Assembly (NCBI GenBank): GCA_038093515.1
Contig: JBBPSI010000044.1
Coordinates: 91,068 to 155,067, forward strand
Length of the DNA stretch: 64,000 nt
From: Butyriboletus loyo
Lineage: Eukaryota; Basidiomycota; Agaricomycetes; Boletales; Boletaceae
Reading direction: 5' to 3'
The notes beneath the pieces were generated by a model. The model was not told where the DNA came from, did no database searches, and worked only from the letters and a program-made list of their open reading frames with translations. Made by a program: the position numbers and the translations under genes. Every line of letters starts with the position of its first letter. Positions within the stretch are counted from its first letter, which is position 1. Positions 1-11,021 of this stretch are shown here, in pieces.

Positions 1-2091
1 TTGCTAGCTGGTGTTAGGTAAGCCCTCCAGAATCATATTAGGGACCACCACGTTGATCGCGCATTGGCAGCGGTGGAGCGGATTTCATTTTCATTCCCGA
101 ACGCCCACCCGAAGCAATTCCATGGGAAGACTACATGTGCGAGACCATCCAACGTGTAGGCCTCTTGTCCACCTTCTACCACTCACGCCTCACCCTCTTC
201 TAGCACCGTCAAATCGGGAAGCGCAAAACCATCGTCATCGTCGCCGAAGGCGCTCAAGACGCCAATCTCCAGCCTATTCGTGCTGATTATGTCAAAGATG
301 TTCTGACCGAACGCCTCGGGTTGGACACGCGTGTCACAACACTCGGACACACACAGCGCGGAGGCAAACCTTGTGCACTTGATCGCACATTAGTGAGACA
401 ACGTGTTCCTGCCAGCGAAGCACTATGATAACGCATTCCTGGTAGCCTACGTTGCAGGGCGTCGAGGCCGTCAATGCCTTGCTTGAGGCTACCCCTGACA
501 CGCCTTCCTACATGATTGGAGTTCGTGAAAACAAGATCACTCGCGTGCCTCTCGTTGAAGCTGTCGCGATGGTACGATGCCATTTACAACACGGCTCATA
601 TATGCTCAATGTTCTTTCTTGTGAAGACCAAGGCAGTCGCCGACGCGATCGCGGCAAAGGACTTTACCAAAGCAGTGTCCTTGCGTGATCCCGAATTCTT
701 GCAGAGTCTAGAAAACTTCTTAACTACATCGACGCTCTACACCGAGAAACAGTTGCCGGAAGCGCAAGTCAGTTATTGCATCCTTAACAAATCCACCCCA
801 TCTGACCGTCCTTGCAGCGAATGCGAATTGCCATCATGCAGTAAGTGCTCCCACCCGTCCCTTCGCGATGATATCTACCTGACTCTCATCCTATTACAGC
901 ATTGGTGCACCTGCTGGAGGGATAAACGCCGCAACACGCGCCGCAGTCCGTTACTGTATCAAACAAGGACATACCCCACTCGCTGTGCAAAACGGCTTCC
1001 GTGGTCTCCTCGACGACAACATTCACGAACTCTCCTGGCTCGGCGTCGACGGCTGGAGCGCCCTCGGCGGCTCCGAGCTCGGTACGAACCGCACCCTCCC
1101 CGACGCCGACCTCGGTGCCGTTGCCTCCCGTTTCCAAGAACACAGCCTGCATGGCCTCATGCTCATCGGTGGGTTTGAAGCCTTCAACGCGCTGCTAATC
1201 CTCGACAATGCGCGCAAGTTGTACCCGTCCTTCAATATCCCGATGGTGCATCTCCCCGCGACGATCTCGAACAACGTGCCGTTGACCGAGTTTAGTTTAG
1301 GCAGTGATACGAGTTTGAATGCGCTGGTAGATGCGTGTGATTCGATCAAGCAGAGTGCGTCGGCGAGTCGGAATCGGGTGTTTGTCGTTGAGACGCAAGG
1401 TGGTAAGTGTGGGTATATTGCGACGATGGGTGCGTTGGCGGTATGTGCCCTTTTTTTTCATCTCTGGGTGTATTCATTGGGGTTTGACTTGGTGTGAAAA
1501 GACGGGTGCGTCGTTGGTGTATACTCCGGAACAAGGGATAGATCTCGACTTGTTGCGCGACGACGTCAAGTTTCTCAAGTTGCGCTATGGGCTGGATGCC
1601 AAAGGCAAGAGCGAAGGCCGTCTCGTAGTTCGGTACGTCCTGCCCCTCTTTTCCCCTTCCTTGCACACCTAACTCTACCTTGCGATAGAAACGAATGTGC
1701 ATCGACGGTCTACACGACCGACGTCATCACCAAGATGATGAAAGAAGAAGGCGGCGCCCTCTTTGACTCGCGCTCCGCCTCCCTTGGACACACTCTCCAA
1801 GGTGGTGTCCCCTCCCCGATGGACCGCGCCCGCGCGACGCGTCTCTCCCTCCGCTGCATGTCCTTCTTGGAGGAACACCACGCACGGTTGCAAGCGCAGC
1901 CCGGAAGGGTCAAGGTTGCGCCGGAGGAGAGCGCAGCGGTAATTACGATACAGGGGAGTACGTTGGAGTGGGTGCCTGTGCAAGCGATGGTGAAGCACGC
2001 GGATATGAAGAATCGGAGGGGGAAGGAAGCGTGGTGGGCTGACGTCAAGGATTTGGTGGAGGCGTTGGCGGGGCGGTCAGAGTTGGTGTAA
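1..2091 (+). CDS. PFK1: ATP-dependent 6-phosphofructokinase, 3' part
   Basis: Glycolytic enzyme converting fructose 6-phosphate to fructose 1,6-bisphosphate in the cytosol. The gene enters from the left edge, so the N-terminus is missing. Exons: <1..17, 71..155, 204..392, 446..571, 627..767, 818..840, 900..1440, 1502..1632, 1689..2091, giving 551 visible residues. All phases close. The first visible exons carry the end of the N-terminal catalytic half (FIFIPERPP, then [16 protein letters not shown]). The region after [10 protein letters not shown] begins the second, regulatory half (fructose-2,6-bisphosphate-binding type) with [25 protein letters not shown] and [11 protein letters not shown]. 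This two-half architecture is standard for eukaryotic PFK. Introns are 48-61 bp. The assignment is firm; allosteric properties are inferred from the family. Confidence 0.96.
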
Positions 2092-2737
2092 GTTGTCGGT
2101 ATAGGGTATTTAAATCCTTGTATGTGCTGGCTTTTGTGTAGGGCGGAACAGCTTGTAACCTGTAGGCTGTCTTAGAAAGAAGAATGTAGATCAGCTAGAT
2201 GTGCAACTAAGGCTGCTCACCATCCTTCAAGTCTAATTAATATTTCAGCTATGGACATGCTTGTTGGTGCTTGCAATGCCCATCATCAAACACCTTCAGC
2301 ATGGGATCAGACTTGGGTCAGCTTCGTCATGATATGTAACTTGTGTGGTAGGCAGGTGCACGAGTTGCATGTTGTCGTCCAAGCCTTGTTTATTTTCTGC
2401 AGAAAAGAAGGATTCATGGGCGAAATTACCAAGTTGACAAGTCTCTGTGCCGATTCATATTTGGATCTTCTTGATGATGGTACTGCAGCGAATACATTCT
2501 CCCCGGGTATGAAACAAGCACAACTTCTGGGTACACTGAACATGGGCAATACCAAAGTAAGCCCCATCTAGTGGAGAGTGAACAAGTTGCCACTTAGATT
2601 AGTCGGGAGTTGATGTGGAAAGGAGGCGCGTGTTTTCATTCGACGCGGTTTCGGAGCTTGAAAAGGGTGGCTGTTGAATTTCCCATGGCTGGACGCGTTT
2701 TGAACGAGTTTGCATTTGCACTGCGCCGTCCTCAGCC
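2092..2737. other. Intergenic gap
   Basis: Between the PFK stop and the next start on the same strand. It should hold the PFK 3' UTR and the promoter of the Bqt4-like gene. An open frame at 2251-2571 has no recognisable motif and no clear splice partners. I see no RNA gene or repeat. Confidence 0.5.
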
Positions 2738-4092
2738 ATGCCACCACAAAGACCCGAATTGCCCGTCAAATGTCTGAACCAAAATCTCAAGTCCCGTCCG
2801 TTCATTCTCTCTTTGTTCTGCCCACATCCTCACGCTCAACGAATAGTAGACCCATCCAAATGGCCCCCTGTGAAATATCAGTCGCTCGATCGCGATGGCC
2901 ATGAAGTCCTGGTGCGCCCTTTCCTCTCTCGTATTTCTTCCTATTTGCCCCTGACGTCACACCAGGTCGGCCGTCTCAAAATTCCAACCGTACGTCCAAT
3001 CTTCCACTTGTCCCCTCATCCGTCCTCATCCTCCCACTCAGCCCTCTGGTCATGCCTTCATCCTTCGCCGCTACGACACCGGCGCTATCAGCCTCACCAC
3101 CATGTTTCGCGCCGCCTTTCCCGATGCCAGCGAGCTCGACGAACGCAAAGAAACCCAATGGGCAAAAGAAGCCTTTGACCTCTCCGCAAACAACGGCTCC
3201 GCACGCGAACCCGGCATCGTTCGTCTCGCAGGCACTTGGATCAGCCCCTCGACTGCTCTCCTTCCGCAATTCGCAGATGCCTATCTCTTGCGTGAGGTAA
3301 TTCACCACCTCACCAAGGCCTCCCCAGACCCGAAGGCCATCTATCGTCGGTCGAACGCAGCCAGGGGAACTCCAAAGGCGGCTCCACCATCGTCACCCGT
3401 TACCAGTCCCGCCAAGACCTTGCTCACACCCGCTCCCTCCATGTCGATACCGACACCCAAGCGACGGCGGGAATCCTCCCCCGCCCCTGCACAGCCTCCC
3501 GCACAACAGTCGAGTAGTAGTCTACCACCGCCCCGCCGGTCTGCACGCACAAAGAGTCCTGCCCCCTCTCAGAAGCCCATCCCCGTTAAATCGCCGAAAC
3601 CGGTGCGAATTGCCCGCGCCGTTCGTGTGACCGAGATGGCGACACCCGCGGGTTCAGATGAGACCATCGTAGAGGAGGAAACGGAGACGATCGAGCTTGC
3701 AAAGCCAAGCATGACACAGGACATTGCGGAACAAAAGGAGTTGATCGAGCGCTTAAAGGCCGAACGTGAGCTCCACAGGATGCAGATGGAGGAGCCCATG
3801 CTTGACACGGCGTTGCCACCTGCACCATTGAAGAGGGAAAGAGAGGATGACGAGGAAAACGAGGAAGAGTTGCGGTTCAACTTCAAGGAGCCCGAGACCG
3901 AGCAACGGCAGATTGCGACGAATAAGCGTGTATCGCGGTTCCAACTAGAACCCAGAACCAAGTCGGTCGCGTGGGGCGTCGCGGCATTCGCGATTGGAAT
4001 GGGTGCTGTGTGCGTGTGTTTCTTGAGTGGTCACGGGTGGCATCGATTGATATCGTCGTTTTCGCAGATCATTCCTACCAAATTTCTTCTGA
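2738..4092 (+). CDS. KilA-N/APSES-type nuclear envelope protein, Bqt4-like
   Basis: Predicted 379-residue protein with an N-terminal APSES/KilA-N-type fold and one C-terminal membrane helix, the layout of fission-yeast Bqt4, which holds telomeres at the inner nuclear membrane. Exons: 2738..2795, 2847..2911, 2966..2989, 3042..4009, 4068..4092. The domain spans roughly residues 40-125 (VGRLKIPT, HAFILRRYDTGAISLTTMF, GTWISP). A Pro/Ser/Arg-rich linker follows, then an acidic-basic helical stretch and a membrane segment at the very end (VAWGVAAFAIGMGAV). The last intron is decided by the C-terminus: splicing at 4010-4067 ends the protein SFLPNFF directly after the helix, whereas reading on gives a non-family tail. 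The first intron (51 bp) keeps frame and is less certain. The name rests on architecture; telomere function is inferred. Confidence 0.82.
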
Positions 4093-4461
4093 TGACGATC
4101 ATTGTGAAATGCTGTCCGTCTTCTGTCGATCCCTTGCCTGTGCAGTTAACTGTCTTTCAATGGTGTATTGAACCCCATAGGTGTACACTGTCCTTATCCG
4201 CGCATAGGCGACACCTACACCCCAAGTTCCTATCTTCTTATTTTGTTCACCTTGTCCCCTCGTTAATAGTGTTTCTTCGCATCCAAATAGTTCTGCGTAG
4301 TTTGATATGTCTTTTTGATAGGAATATGCCTCTCGTCGAGGATGATGACTTTTTCACTCCCTATTACTCGATACATATGTTTTTTGTAAGTCTCAATGAA
4401 AGGATCCATCCGACGCGTGTGGCGCGTTTATGTCGCGTTCATTATCAAGGGGCGTACAATG

Positions 4462-5854
4462 TCAAGGTCGACAAACGAGCACGCCCTGTTCGTACAGTCC
4501 TGCGACGTAGATCGTACCCGTCCTAGCATCCCTCAACGTCATCGACGAAGACCCAAACATGGACCCATCACTCTGGAAAAGGGTCTCCACCTCGTGCGTC
4601 GTCACTGGAGGAACGAGCCTGAACGCCGACAACGGCGCGCGTGCGTCCTTGTCCTTATCCGCCACAGACCGCGTAATGTTGGTGCCAGAGAGCGGCGTGA
4701 GCGATACGGCCCAGCTGGGCGAGGTCGCCCCGGTCTTGTTCGCTGCTACGTCGACCAGGGAGGGGAAATGGGGATGTCCTGCGACGATGAGCGCACCGGC
4801 GTCGTCGTAGGCGATGTTGTCGGGAAAGAAAGGGACGGGGACGGTGTGTGAAAAGGAGAGCGAAGGGGCGGTGGTGTCGGTGTCGGTGTTGGTGTTGAGG
4901 GTGTAAAAGTGGACGAGGCCGAGGGTGGTGGAGGCGATGGCGAGGTGGGTGTGGGAGGGCGAGAGAGCGACGCCGTTGGCAAAGGCGATCCCGAGGGCGG
5001 CAAAGGTGTGCGAGAGCGTATAGTCGTCCGCGTCCGTCTCGGCGTTGTGGATGGTACTGGACCTGGACCTGGACTCGGACTCGTGGATAGAGACGTGGGC
5101 GACCCAGCTCAGCGGAAGTCCAGCGATGGTTTCGACGAGTGGAAGGACGTGCCCGATCGGGTCCGGGAGACGACGCGTCAGGAGGTGATCGTTGCTCACA
5201 TAAAAACTCGTCGGGGACGTCAACGCGATCGCATTCGGGGACACGAAGTACCGTGACAGAAGCGTGCGGACGTATCGCGCCTCCGCGGGACGCGCCGGAT
5301 CGAGGAGGAATTGCTCGATGGTCGTCTGTAGGCGTGCGTGGTTGACGATGAAAAGGTTGGACGGGGATCCGTTGTGGGAGGGGTAGATCTCCATGCCGAG
5401 GGGGTGGAAGTCGTGTCCGGGAGGGTATCCCTCGAGCGTGAGGCGGTGGACGGCGTTGGTGCTGGGGACGTAGAGAAAGAGATGACCGCGTGGGTTGGGA
5501 TCCCGGAGGGGACCCATGACGGTGTTCCAAGCTTGTCGGTTGGGGTCGCAGCCGAGGAGAACGAGGCGGTCGGTGAGCGCGCCGTGGGCGTCGTGGTGAT
5601 CCCAAAAGGTGATGTCCTCACAAAATTTGATGTCATTGGAGGAGCGGTCTTTGATGAGGGAACAGTGGGAGGTCCAGTTGCCGCCGACATAGTAAGCGCT
5701 TGGGAGGTCGGGAGTGGTGAGGATGTGGTTCCAGGCAACACGGCCGGTGCGGTAGATGAAGACTGCCTATCGTAGGTGAGGGATATCATAGAGCTTGGTT
5801 GAGGAGAGGACGTACCAAGAGAGCTGCTACAGGCGTAGCAGTTCTGAAAAGCAT
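4462..5854 (-). CDS. Paraoxonase/arylesterase-like calcium-dependent beta-propeller
   Basis: 447-residue member of the serum paraoxonase (PON) fold, six-bladed propellers that hydrolyse lactones or esters with bound calcium. Exons (minus strand): 5854..5816 and 5766..4462. The start was placed at 5854 because a 13-codon first exon spliced over a 49-bp intron supplies a hydrophobic N-terminus (LFRTATPVAALLAVFIY), a signal anchor as in PON1. Calcium-ligand landmarks are visible: FCEDITFW (E63-D64), NAIALTSPTSFYVSNDH, ANGVALSP and PDNIAYDDAGAL followed by GHPHFPS. The gene is convergent with the Bqt4-like gene. Substrate is unknown; the fold assignment is solid. Confidence 0.88.
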
Positions 5855-6211
5855 CGTGAAAAAAAGGCCGTTAGATGGAGTAGGCTGCGGAACGAATCAG
5901 GAAAAGCATGACCGAGCTCAAAGTTTGGGCATGCGCAGTTAGCAAGAGTCCGGGTACAGTCGACTTGCTCATAACGTATACGGTCAAGAGCCAGCTGTCC
6001 ACCTACATTATGAGATCTATACGCTATTGCTATATACAGTAAGTAGATCTACCCCGTTTCGGACTGGTTAGGATCCCCCCGCTCACTAGGACGTCAGGAC
6101 GGAACCTTTTTACTCGTTCAGACAAACTCGTTCTATCGGCAGTTAGGGTTAACTATCTTTGGAAAACCCCGACTCGCTGGGTTAGTTTCAAACAGCCTGG
6201 GTCCTAATGCT
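5855..6211. other. Intergenic gap
   Basis: Upstream of the paraoxonase-like gene and left of the duplicated carboxylesterase block. It should contain the paraoxonase promoter. No repeat or RNA gene recognised. Confidence 0.45.
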
Positions 6212-8320
6212 AATGGCCTACCGCTAGAAACGGACCCAGTGCTCTATTCGTATGAGCGTAACCTCTATCCACTACCAGCCCGACACACGGGACGCGACGA
6301 ATCTTTGGCGAGCGAGATACTAGCCTAGTATGTTTGTGCGACGTGCTCTATTGTTTGTGCGATGCCCTTCTAGTATACGGGCTCTATCATTGGCAGCATG
6401 TCTACTCCTCATGAAATGGTACTAGTCGCCTCATCAACCTGACTAGTGGGGCGTTCCGCGGTGTCATCAAATGGAACTGACGCTTGGCTTGGAATACCAT
6501 TCGCCCAACCTCCTGTCGGACCCCTACGATTCAAAGCACTTGACTCAGCCATTACGGGTCATCTTGGATGCTTCCGATTCGGGGATGTCTGCCCCCAGCC
6601 ACCGTCATCGAGCCTCGGCGCCAACGTAACTGAAATCTGCTTGTCCTTGAATGTATGTTCTATGGCTCTCGAACGTCTTGAAAAAGAACCATGAAACGTT
6701 TCGTAGGTATGGCGACCAACAGGAACTTCGGCGATCGCACGGCTTCCCGTGATGCTTTGGTTTTATGCATGTTTATTCTTTACAGACTGGGAGTAGGGAA
6801 AAGCGTATACTACCGCGTTAGCCCCCACCAGGTACCTCCCCGCGATGGTGTTTTTGACTGATGTGTTCCATAAATAGTGCGGTTTCCAACCCCGCGTATA
6901 ATACTGCCAGTGAGTTTGTTTGCTTAATCAATCTCATCCTCAGCAAGAATGCGCCGTACGCTTGGTAGTATGACAAACCGGGGATGCCATACTCCCGTTT
7001 ACTGGTTGCAACGGGATGTGCAGCGGGATACGGTTCAATCCAGTGCTTGCAACAGGTTCCGTATGAGGTACAGTCTTTTCCGAGTTCGTGGATGAGTTAT
7101 TATGACTAAATCCGTGGAAGACGCTCTTGAACATCACCAATGCGATGATTGAGTCAACCCTCAATGGGAACCTGCGATTGGCCCTGTCGGCAGCTTTGCC
7201 CCAGAAAGACCCTCGCAGAGAATTCTGCGTGGAAACTATCTCCATGTGCCCTCTCTTGGGGGAACCAACGTATGTTCTTGCCAATTGGATATGATATTCT
7301 AACTTAACATACATAACATGCCATTGTCACGGAGCTCCATGACGGAACACTCTGTAGCCAGACGCTTTATAATCTGAGCTTACCACTCTCTGAGCAGACG
7401 TCTGCCTTCGACAACTGGGTGTATAGGTCAATTGTGGATAACTCAACGCTGACACCGAATGTCGTCGCCGGCATTGACAACGTCTATCCTGTGAATGACA
7501 GCACATACGGTGGGCCATGGCACACTGGGGACATGCCTTACGACAGAGCGGAATCATGGTACACAGACAACATGTATCTCGCACCAAGACGTTTCTTCTA
7601 CGAGCACGGTGCATGCTGCAGCCGATGTGGGGATATTATTCCACCGAGCTTATCCCCGGAACTTCACCTGCTCTTGGTGGTGAGTTGATGGGAATCGAGC
7701 GTGCCGTTGTTCTCTGAACAAATGACAGTATACCATATATCATACATCCGAGCTGCTGTTTATCTTTGGTCCGGTCTCTGACACCACGGAAGTTGATTTT
7801 GCGGATCGGACTGCATCAACTTTGTTCATGATATGATTCCGGGCCGTTCGTTCATCTGTCCCATATTACACCTTTGAAAATGTAATTCGCATTGAACTTT
7901 TCTTTTTAGCAAATTGGCCACAGTATAATACGACCTCCAGATATGTGATGGAGTTGATGCGGAACGACATCACGCTCATTCCTGATAGTAAGTCTTGCTT
8001 GCTGGTGTCGTCGATAAATGCAGACTGATTGAGTTGTTGTGCAGACTTAAGCATCGTCAGAACTGACCATTTCAATTCGCCTGCTGTCCTTTGCGCGTTC
8101 GAAAAATCGTCAAGCATATGCGTATGAATTTATGCATATTTCATCTCTTGCACTACCCTTGACCAAGGACGTTGTCGTGCTTTCGTCTTTACGCCTTCCC
8201 TCCAGCAATTATTCATGAGCGATATTGGTCACCATACATTAGCCGCTGTGCATCACATACCGCTACTTGGACTCGTCCGAAGTTAGGAGCCCCGCTGCAA
8301 GGTTCTTTGATTCGGTCAGT
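6212..8320 (+). repeat. Segmental duplication, degraded copy
   Basis: Alignable by eye with 43010-45815 on the same strand. The shared block starts upstream of the gene: both copies contain CCACTACCAGCCCGACACAC and the phrase around the start codon (tagcctagtATGTTTGTGCG). It runs through all exons and introns to about 200 bp past the stop (CTTTACGCCT, TATTGGTCACCATA, AGCCGCTGTGCATCACA). The copies are about 37 kb apart. This copy is shorter because about 580 bp are missing internally, near 6930. Confidence 0.85.
6330..8109 (+). pseudogene. Type-B carboxylesterase/lipase pseudogene
   Basis: Broken paralogue of the intact gene at 43133-45520. Damage visible: the first exon has insertions and deletions that destroy the signal peptide frame. 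The oxyanion-loop exon Y-GGAYN of the intact gene reads as GKSVY here. After the short exon ending near 6910, the sequence jumps inside an intron straight to the intron before the exon starting KNAPYA. This deletes the counterparts of intact exons 5-9, including the G-Q-S-A-G nucleophile. Later, the exon encoding YEHGAS lacks one base near 7609 and shifts frame, and the terminal stop region is altered. Remaining pieces such as [18 protein letters not shown] are still readable, so decay is fairly recent. No functional esterase can be made. Confidence 0.88.
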
Positions 8321-9517
8321 GTGCCGTTCTTTCTCAGGCGACCAGACACTTCGTGCATAGTTATTAGGTGTCGGGCAGCGGATGCGCCGTCCGTTTATCC
8401 GACGTACAGCACCGCTACAGTCAATGACGTGATCGCATGATTCAACGTCAGAAGTGCAGCCCCCGCAAAGATACAACCAGTAAGTAGGCAGTGACTGGGG
8501 GGGGGGCTACTTGGAAACAAACATACAGCATGAAGCCCCGTCGGCACTGACACGACAACTGTCCGTGGTGTAAGTCAATCCGCGTGTTCAAGTCATCCAT
8601 GATCCTACGGCGATTCTGCCACTGGCATCCGGACCTTGCGCACGAATCGCGTGATTCATGTCATCACACCTTTGAGTGTAAATACGCTGGCTCTTGGAGG
8701 ATGGACGGGCACTGACACGATCAAGATCCGTTCATAGGTTTTTGTTTTTCCGTCGACTGCCTCGAAGGGTAGACCGTTGGAATTGCGAGGAACGACGCTG
8801 GTCTGACCTCGTTTGCATCACGATAGTCACGGTGGAAACGGGTAAACGGACGTTGCCCAGCGCTCAGCCGGTCTCAGCCTCTACTGGCAGGGCGTAGCGT
8901 CCACACCCCGACCTGAAAGCTGCCACGAGAGCATATTGACGAACCACGCAGCAAAGGGAGGGAGACTTTCTCGGTATTCTTTTACCATTGGCGCACCAAA
9001 CGTAGGTGTCGTCCCCCGGTTCGACGTGCGTCTTGGCGATCCATGCATGCCATGTCTGAAGTTCGTCATGCTCACTCCGCGCAAGCCCGGGCTGAGTCGC
9101 TAGGCAGATACGATCAAGGCCCGAGTTTAAGAAACAGCTGGACGCTGGACGCTCACCGTGAGCGAACGTTGAAGTCTCCCAGCGGTAACTTGAATATGAA
9201 GATAAACCTTTGATTTTGCCACTTCCATCGCCAGACTCGGGGGATGCTCGTCCGAGTCGGAAATCAACCACGGGCGGGCCGATGAGGGTTGCCGGTGTGC
9301 TGTCTACCTCGCGCGACGTGATAACCATAAAGCGGAACAGATCATCAGAGTGACATCGTGATAACAATGCAAATCAATGGACAAAATGGTGGATGGAATA
9401 TATGGACGAAGGGAAAGGGGGAAATGAAAATGAGAAGACGGGAGGTACAAATACAGTGTAACGACACAAGTGCATGCGGATGTACAGTACAAATTCGGAG
9501 AGTTATATCATTTGACT
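8321..9517. other. Gap without recognisable gene
   Basis: About 1.2 kb. A minus-strand open frame at 8864-9367 has no recognisable domain and no convincing splice partners. A run of ten G's occurs near 8489. I see no tRNA, transposon end or tandem array. Confidence 0.4.
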
Positions 9518-10133
9518 TCATCGGTCATCATCATCACCACCGACGACGGCGGCGATAGGGAAGGGAAGGAAGAAGTCACCACGCCAGGAATCGCATGAGG
9601 CCCGAAAACCCACGGATGGCAGGGCCCACCATGTCTCGACCGGGATCGTTCGGAAGCGCAGTCCGGGGCCGTTTCCACGCAGGCTGACGTCTCGCCCGAG
9701 GTGCACACCTATGACACACGTAAGAGGACGATCCGCCGTGAATCTTTCTCGTCTTGCCATGCCTAGATCATGGTCAACATCATCACACAGGGCGAATCAA
9801 CGCGTTTCCGGGGCGTTGGGGGACGCAGAAGGGGGAAGGGGTGGGAGTGATGCGTACCCGTGTTTACACGTCAACCAGCAATGACTGCACGTTTTTGGGT
9901 GTTCAGTGCTGAAGACGCACCAGCGCGAATAACAATCTTGTGCCGTGTCCATGTAGACTAGGCTCTGTGTCATTTCTTCGTTATTCCTTGTTCGAGTGCG
10001 AGGATGGGGGCAAAAGGTGACTGACCTCGTCCGACCCCGTTTTCTCGTTGTAACGGAGAGACGTATCATGGAAGAGTGGTTCGTGCTGGTGACATTTGGA
10101 ACAAGTGCGGATGGGGACGACAAAGTTACACAT
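9518..10133 (-). CDS. Small cysteine-rich protein, possible zinc-binding
   Basis: Not a named family. Exons (minus strand): 10133..10026, 9964..9868, 9762..9518, about 149 residues. The first two exons look real. The protein opens MCNFVVPIRTCSKCHQH, and after a 61-bp intron continues DCYSRWCVFST and TCSHCWLTC, a pattern of paired Cys/His typical of small secreted-free, zinc-binding-looking proteins common in Agaricomycetes. The first intron is phase-0 with GTCAG...ACACAG ends. The third exon is less sure; it lacks recognisable features and ends in an Asp run. If exon 3 is wrong, the gene may stop soon after the second Cys cluster. No function proposed. Confidence 0.45.
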
Positions 10134-11021
10134 CGCTATCTCGGACGGTGAGCATCACAACCGGTCGAATGAAGAAATGAACAAGGGACAACACACACCA
10201 CACGATCTCAACGAATGCTCTTCCAATTCGACTATCCACCGCAAGCACTGATAGCAAAAGTGTGTGTGGAGGCAGACGGATCGAGTCAGCGCACACGGCA
10301 AATAAAAAGGCTGTCCAAGCATAGCTTATATTGGATGGGGTTGTGGATCACAGTCATGCCGGATCATCAACGTTCGTGGGGGGTCATTCCACGTGCGCAG
10401 TGCACTTTTGCTTTCCTGGCCGAATGGGGACAATGGGAGCCAACAATAGGTGGAATGTGTGCAGACCAGATTTGGGTGCGAGAGCAATCGATGCACCAGG
10501 GAATCGACGTCGGGGGAAGACGCGGATATGCTCCTTAGGGTGTGCTCGACCCTGCTGGCTTTTTGCCAAGCGAACGCCGATATGGGCGACACTGTATTGC
10601 TTGTTGATGCATCCATTCTGAACCTGGATGGAAGGCGTAAGGCGGCGTGCATAACCCGTTCCACGCGAGGACGCAGAAAAGCACAGTATCGTCTTGCACT
10701 ATCCCGCCTTTCCATCGCAAGTCTCTGCGAAAGACGAATCGGCAAGGTTGGAAACGTTTGAAACGCCATCGGACGAGCAGTGCTTCTTCTTGTCGTTTCC
10801 CCGTTTGAGGCTCAGCTGTGGAGGTTGAAACAAACCGGCCAGCATTAGCAGTTCCGAAGTCGCACCAAACAGGAAAATAGAAAGAACGATAGCGAACATT
10901 AATTCAAGTCGCAGCTCTACAGTAATAGTACTGGGATTATTCGTCCCGATTAGGTGGATACATCACGTGTTCGATTCATGTACGCCAACTCCTACTACGC
11001 CACGGTCAAGACCAGGCAAAA
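10134..11021. other. Gap upstream of nucleoporin gene
   Basis: Between the divergent Cys-rich gene and NUP49. A 147-codon minus-strand frame at 10326-10769 shows no motif. A short minus-strand frame at 10699-10899 begins with a hydrophobic stretch but has no supported continuation. The right end should hold the NUP49 promoter. Confidence 0.4.

Noticed and set aside
2251..2571. 106-codon plus-strand open frame after PFK
   Set aside because: No domain, no splice partners, sits in the expected 3' UTR/promoter space.
4655..5605. 316-codon Arg/His/Pro-rich minus frame inside the paraoxonase-like gene
   Set aside because: Offset frame of a GC-rich coding region; the PON frame has family motifs.
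8864..9367. 167-codon minus-strand open frame
   Set aside because: No recognisable family and no supporting splice structure.
10326..10769. 147-codon minus-strand open frame
   Set aside because: Ser/Arg/Pro-rich composition without motif or homology that I recognise; likely chance.
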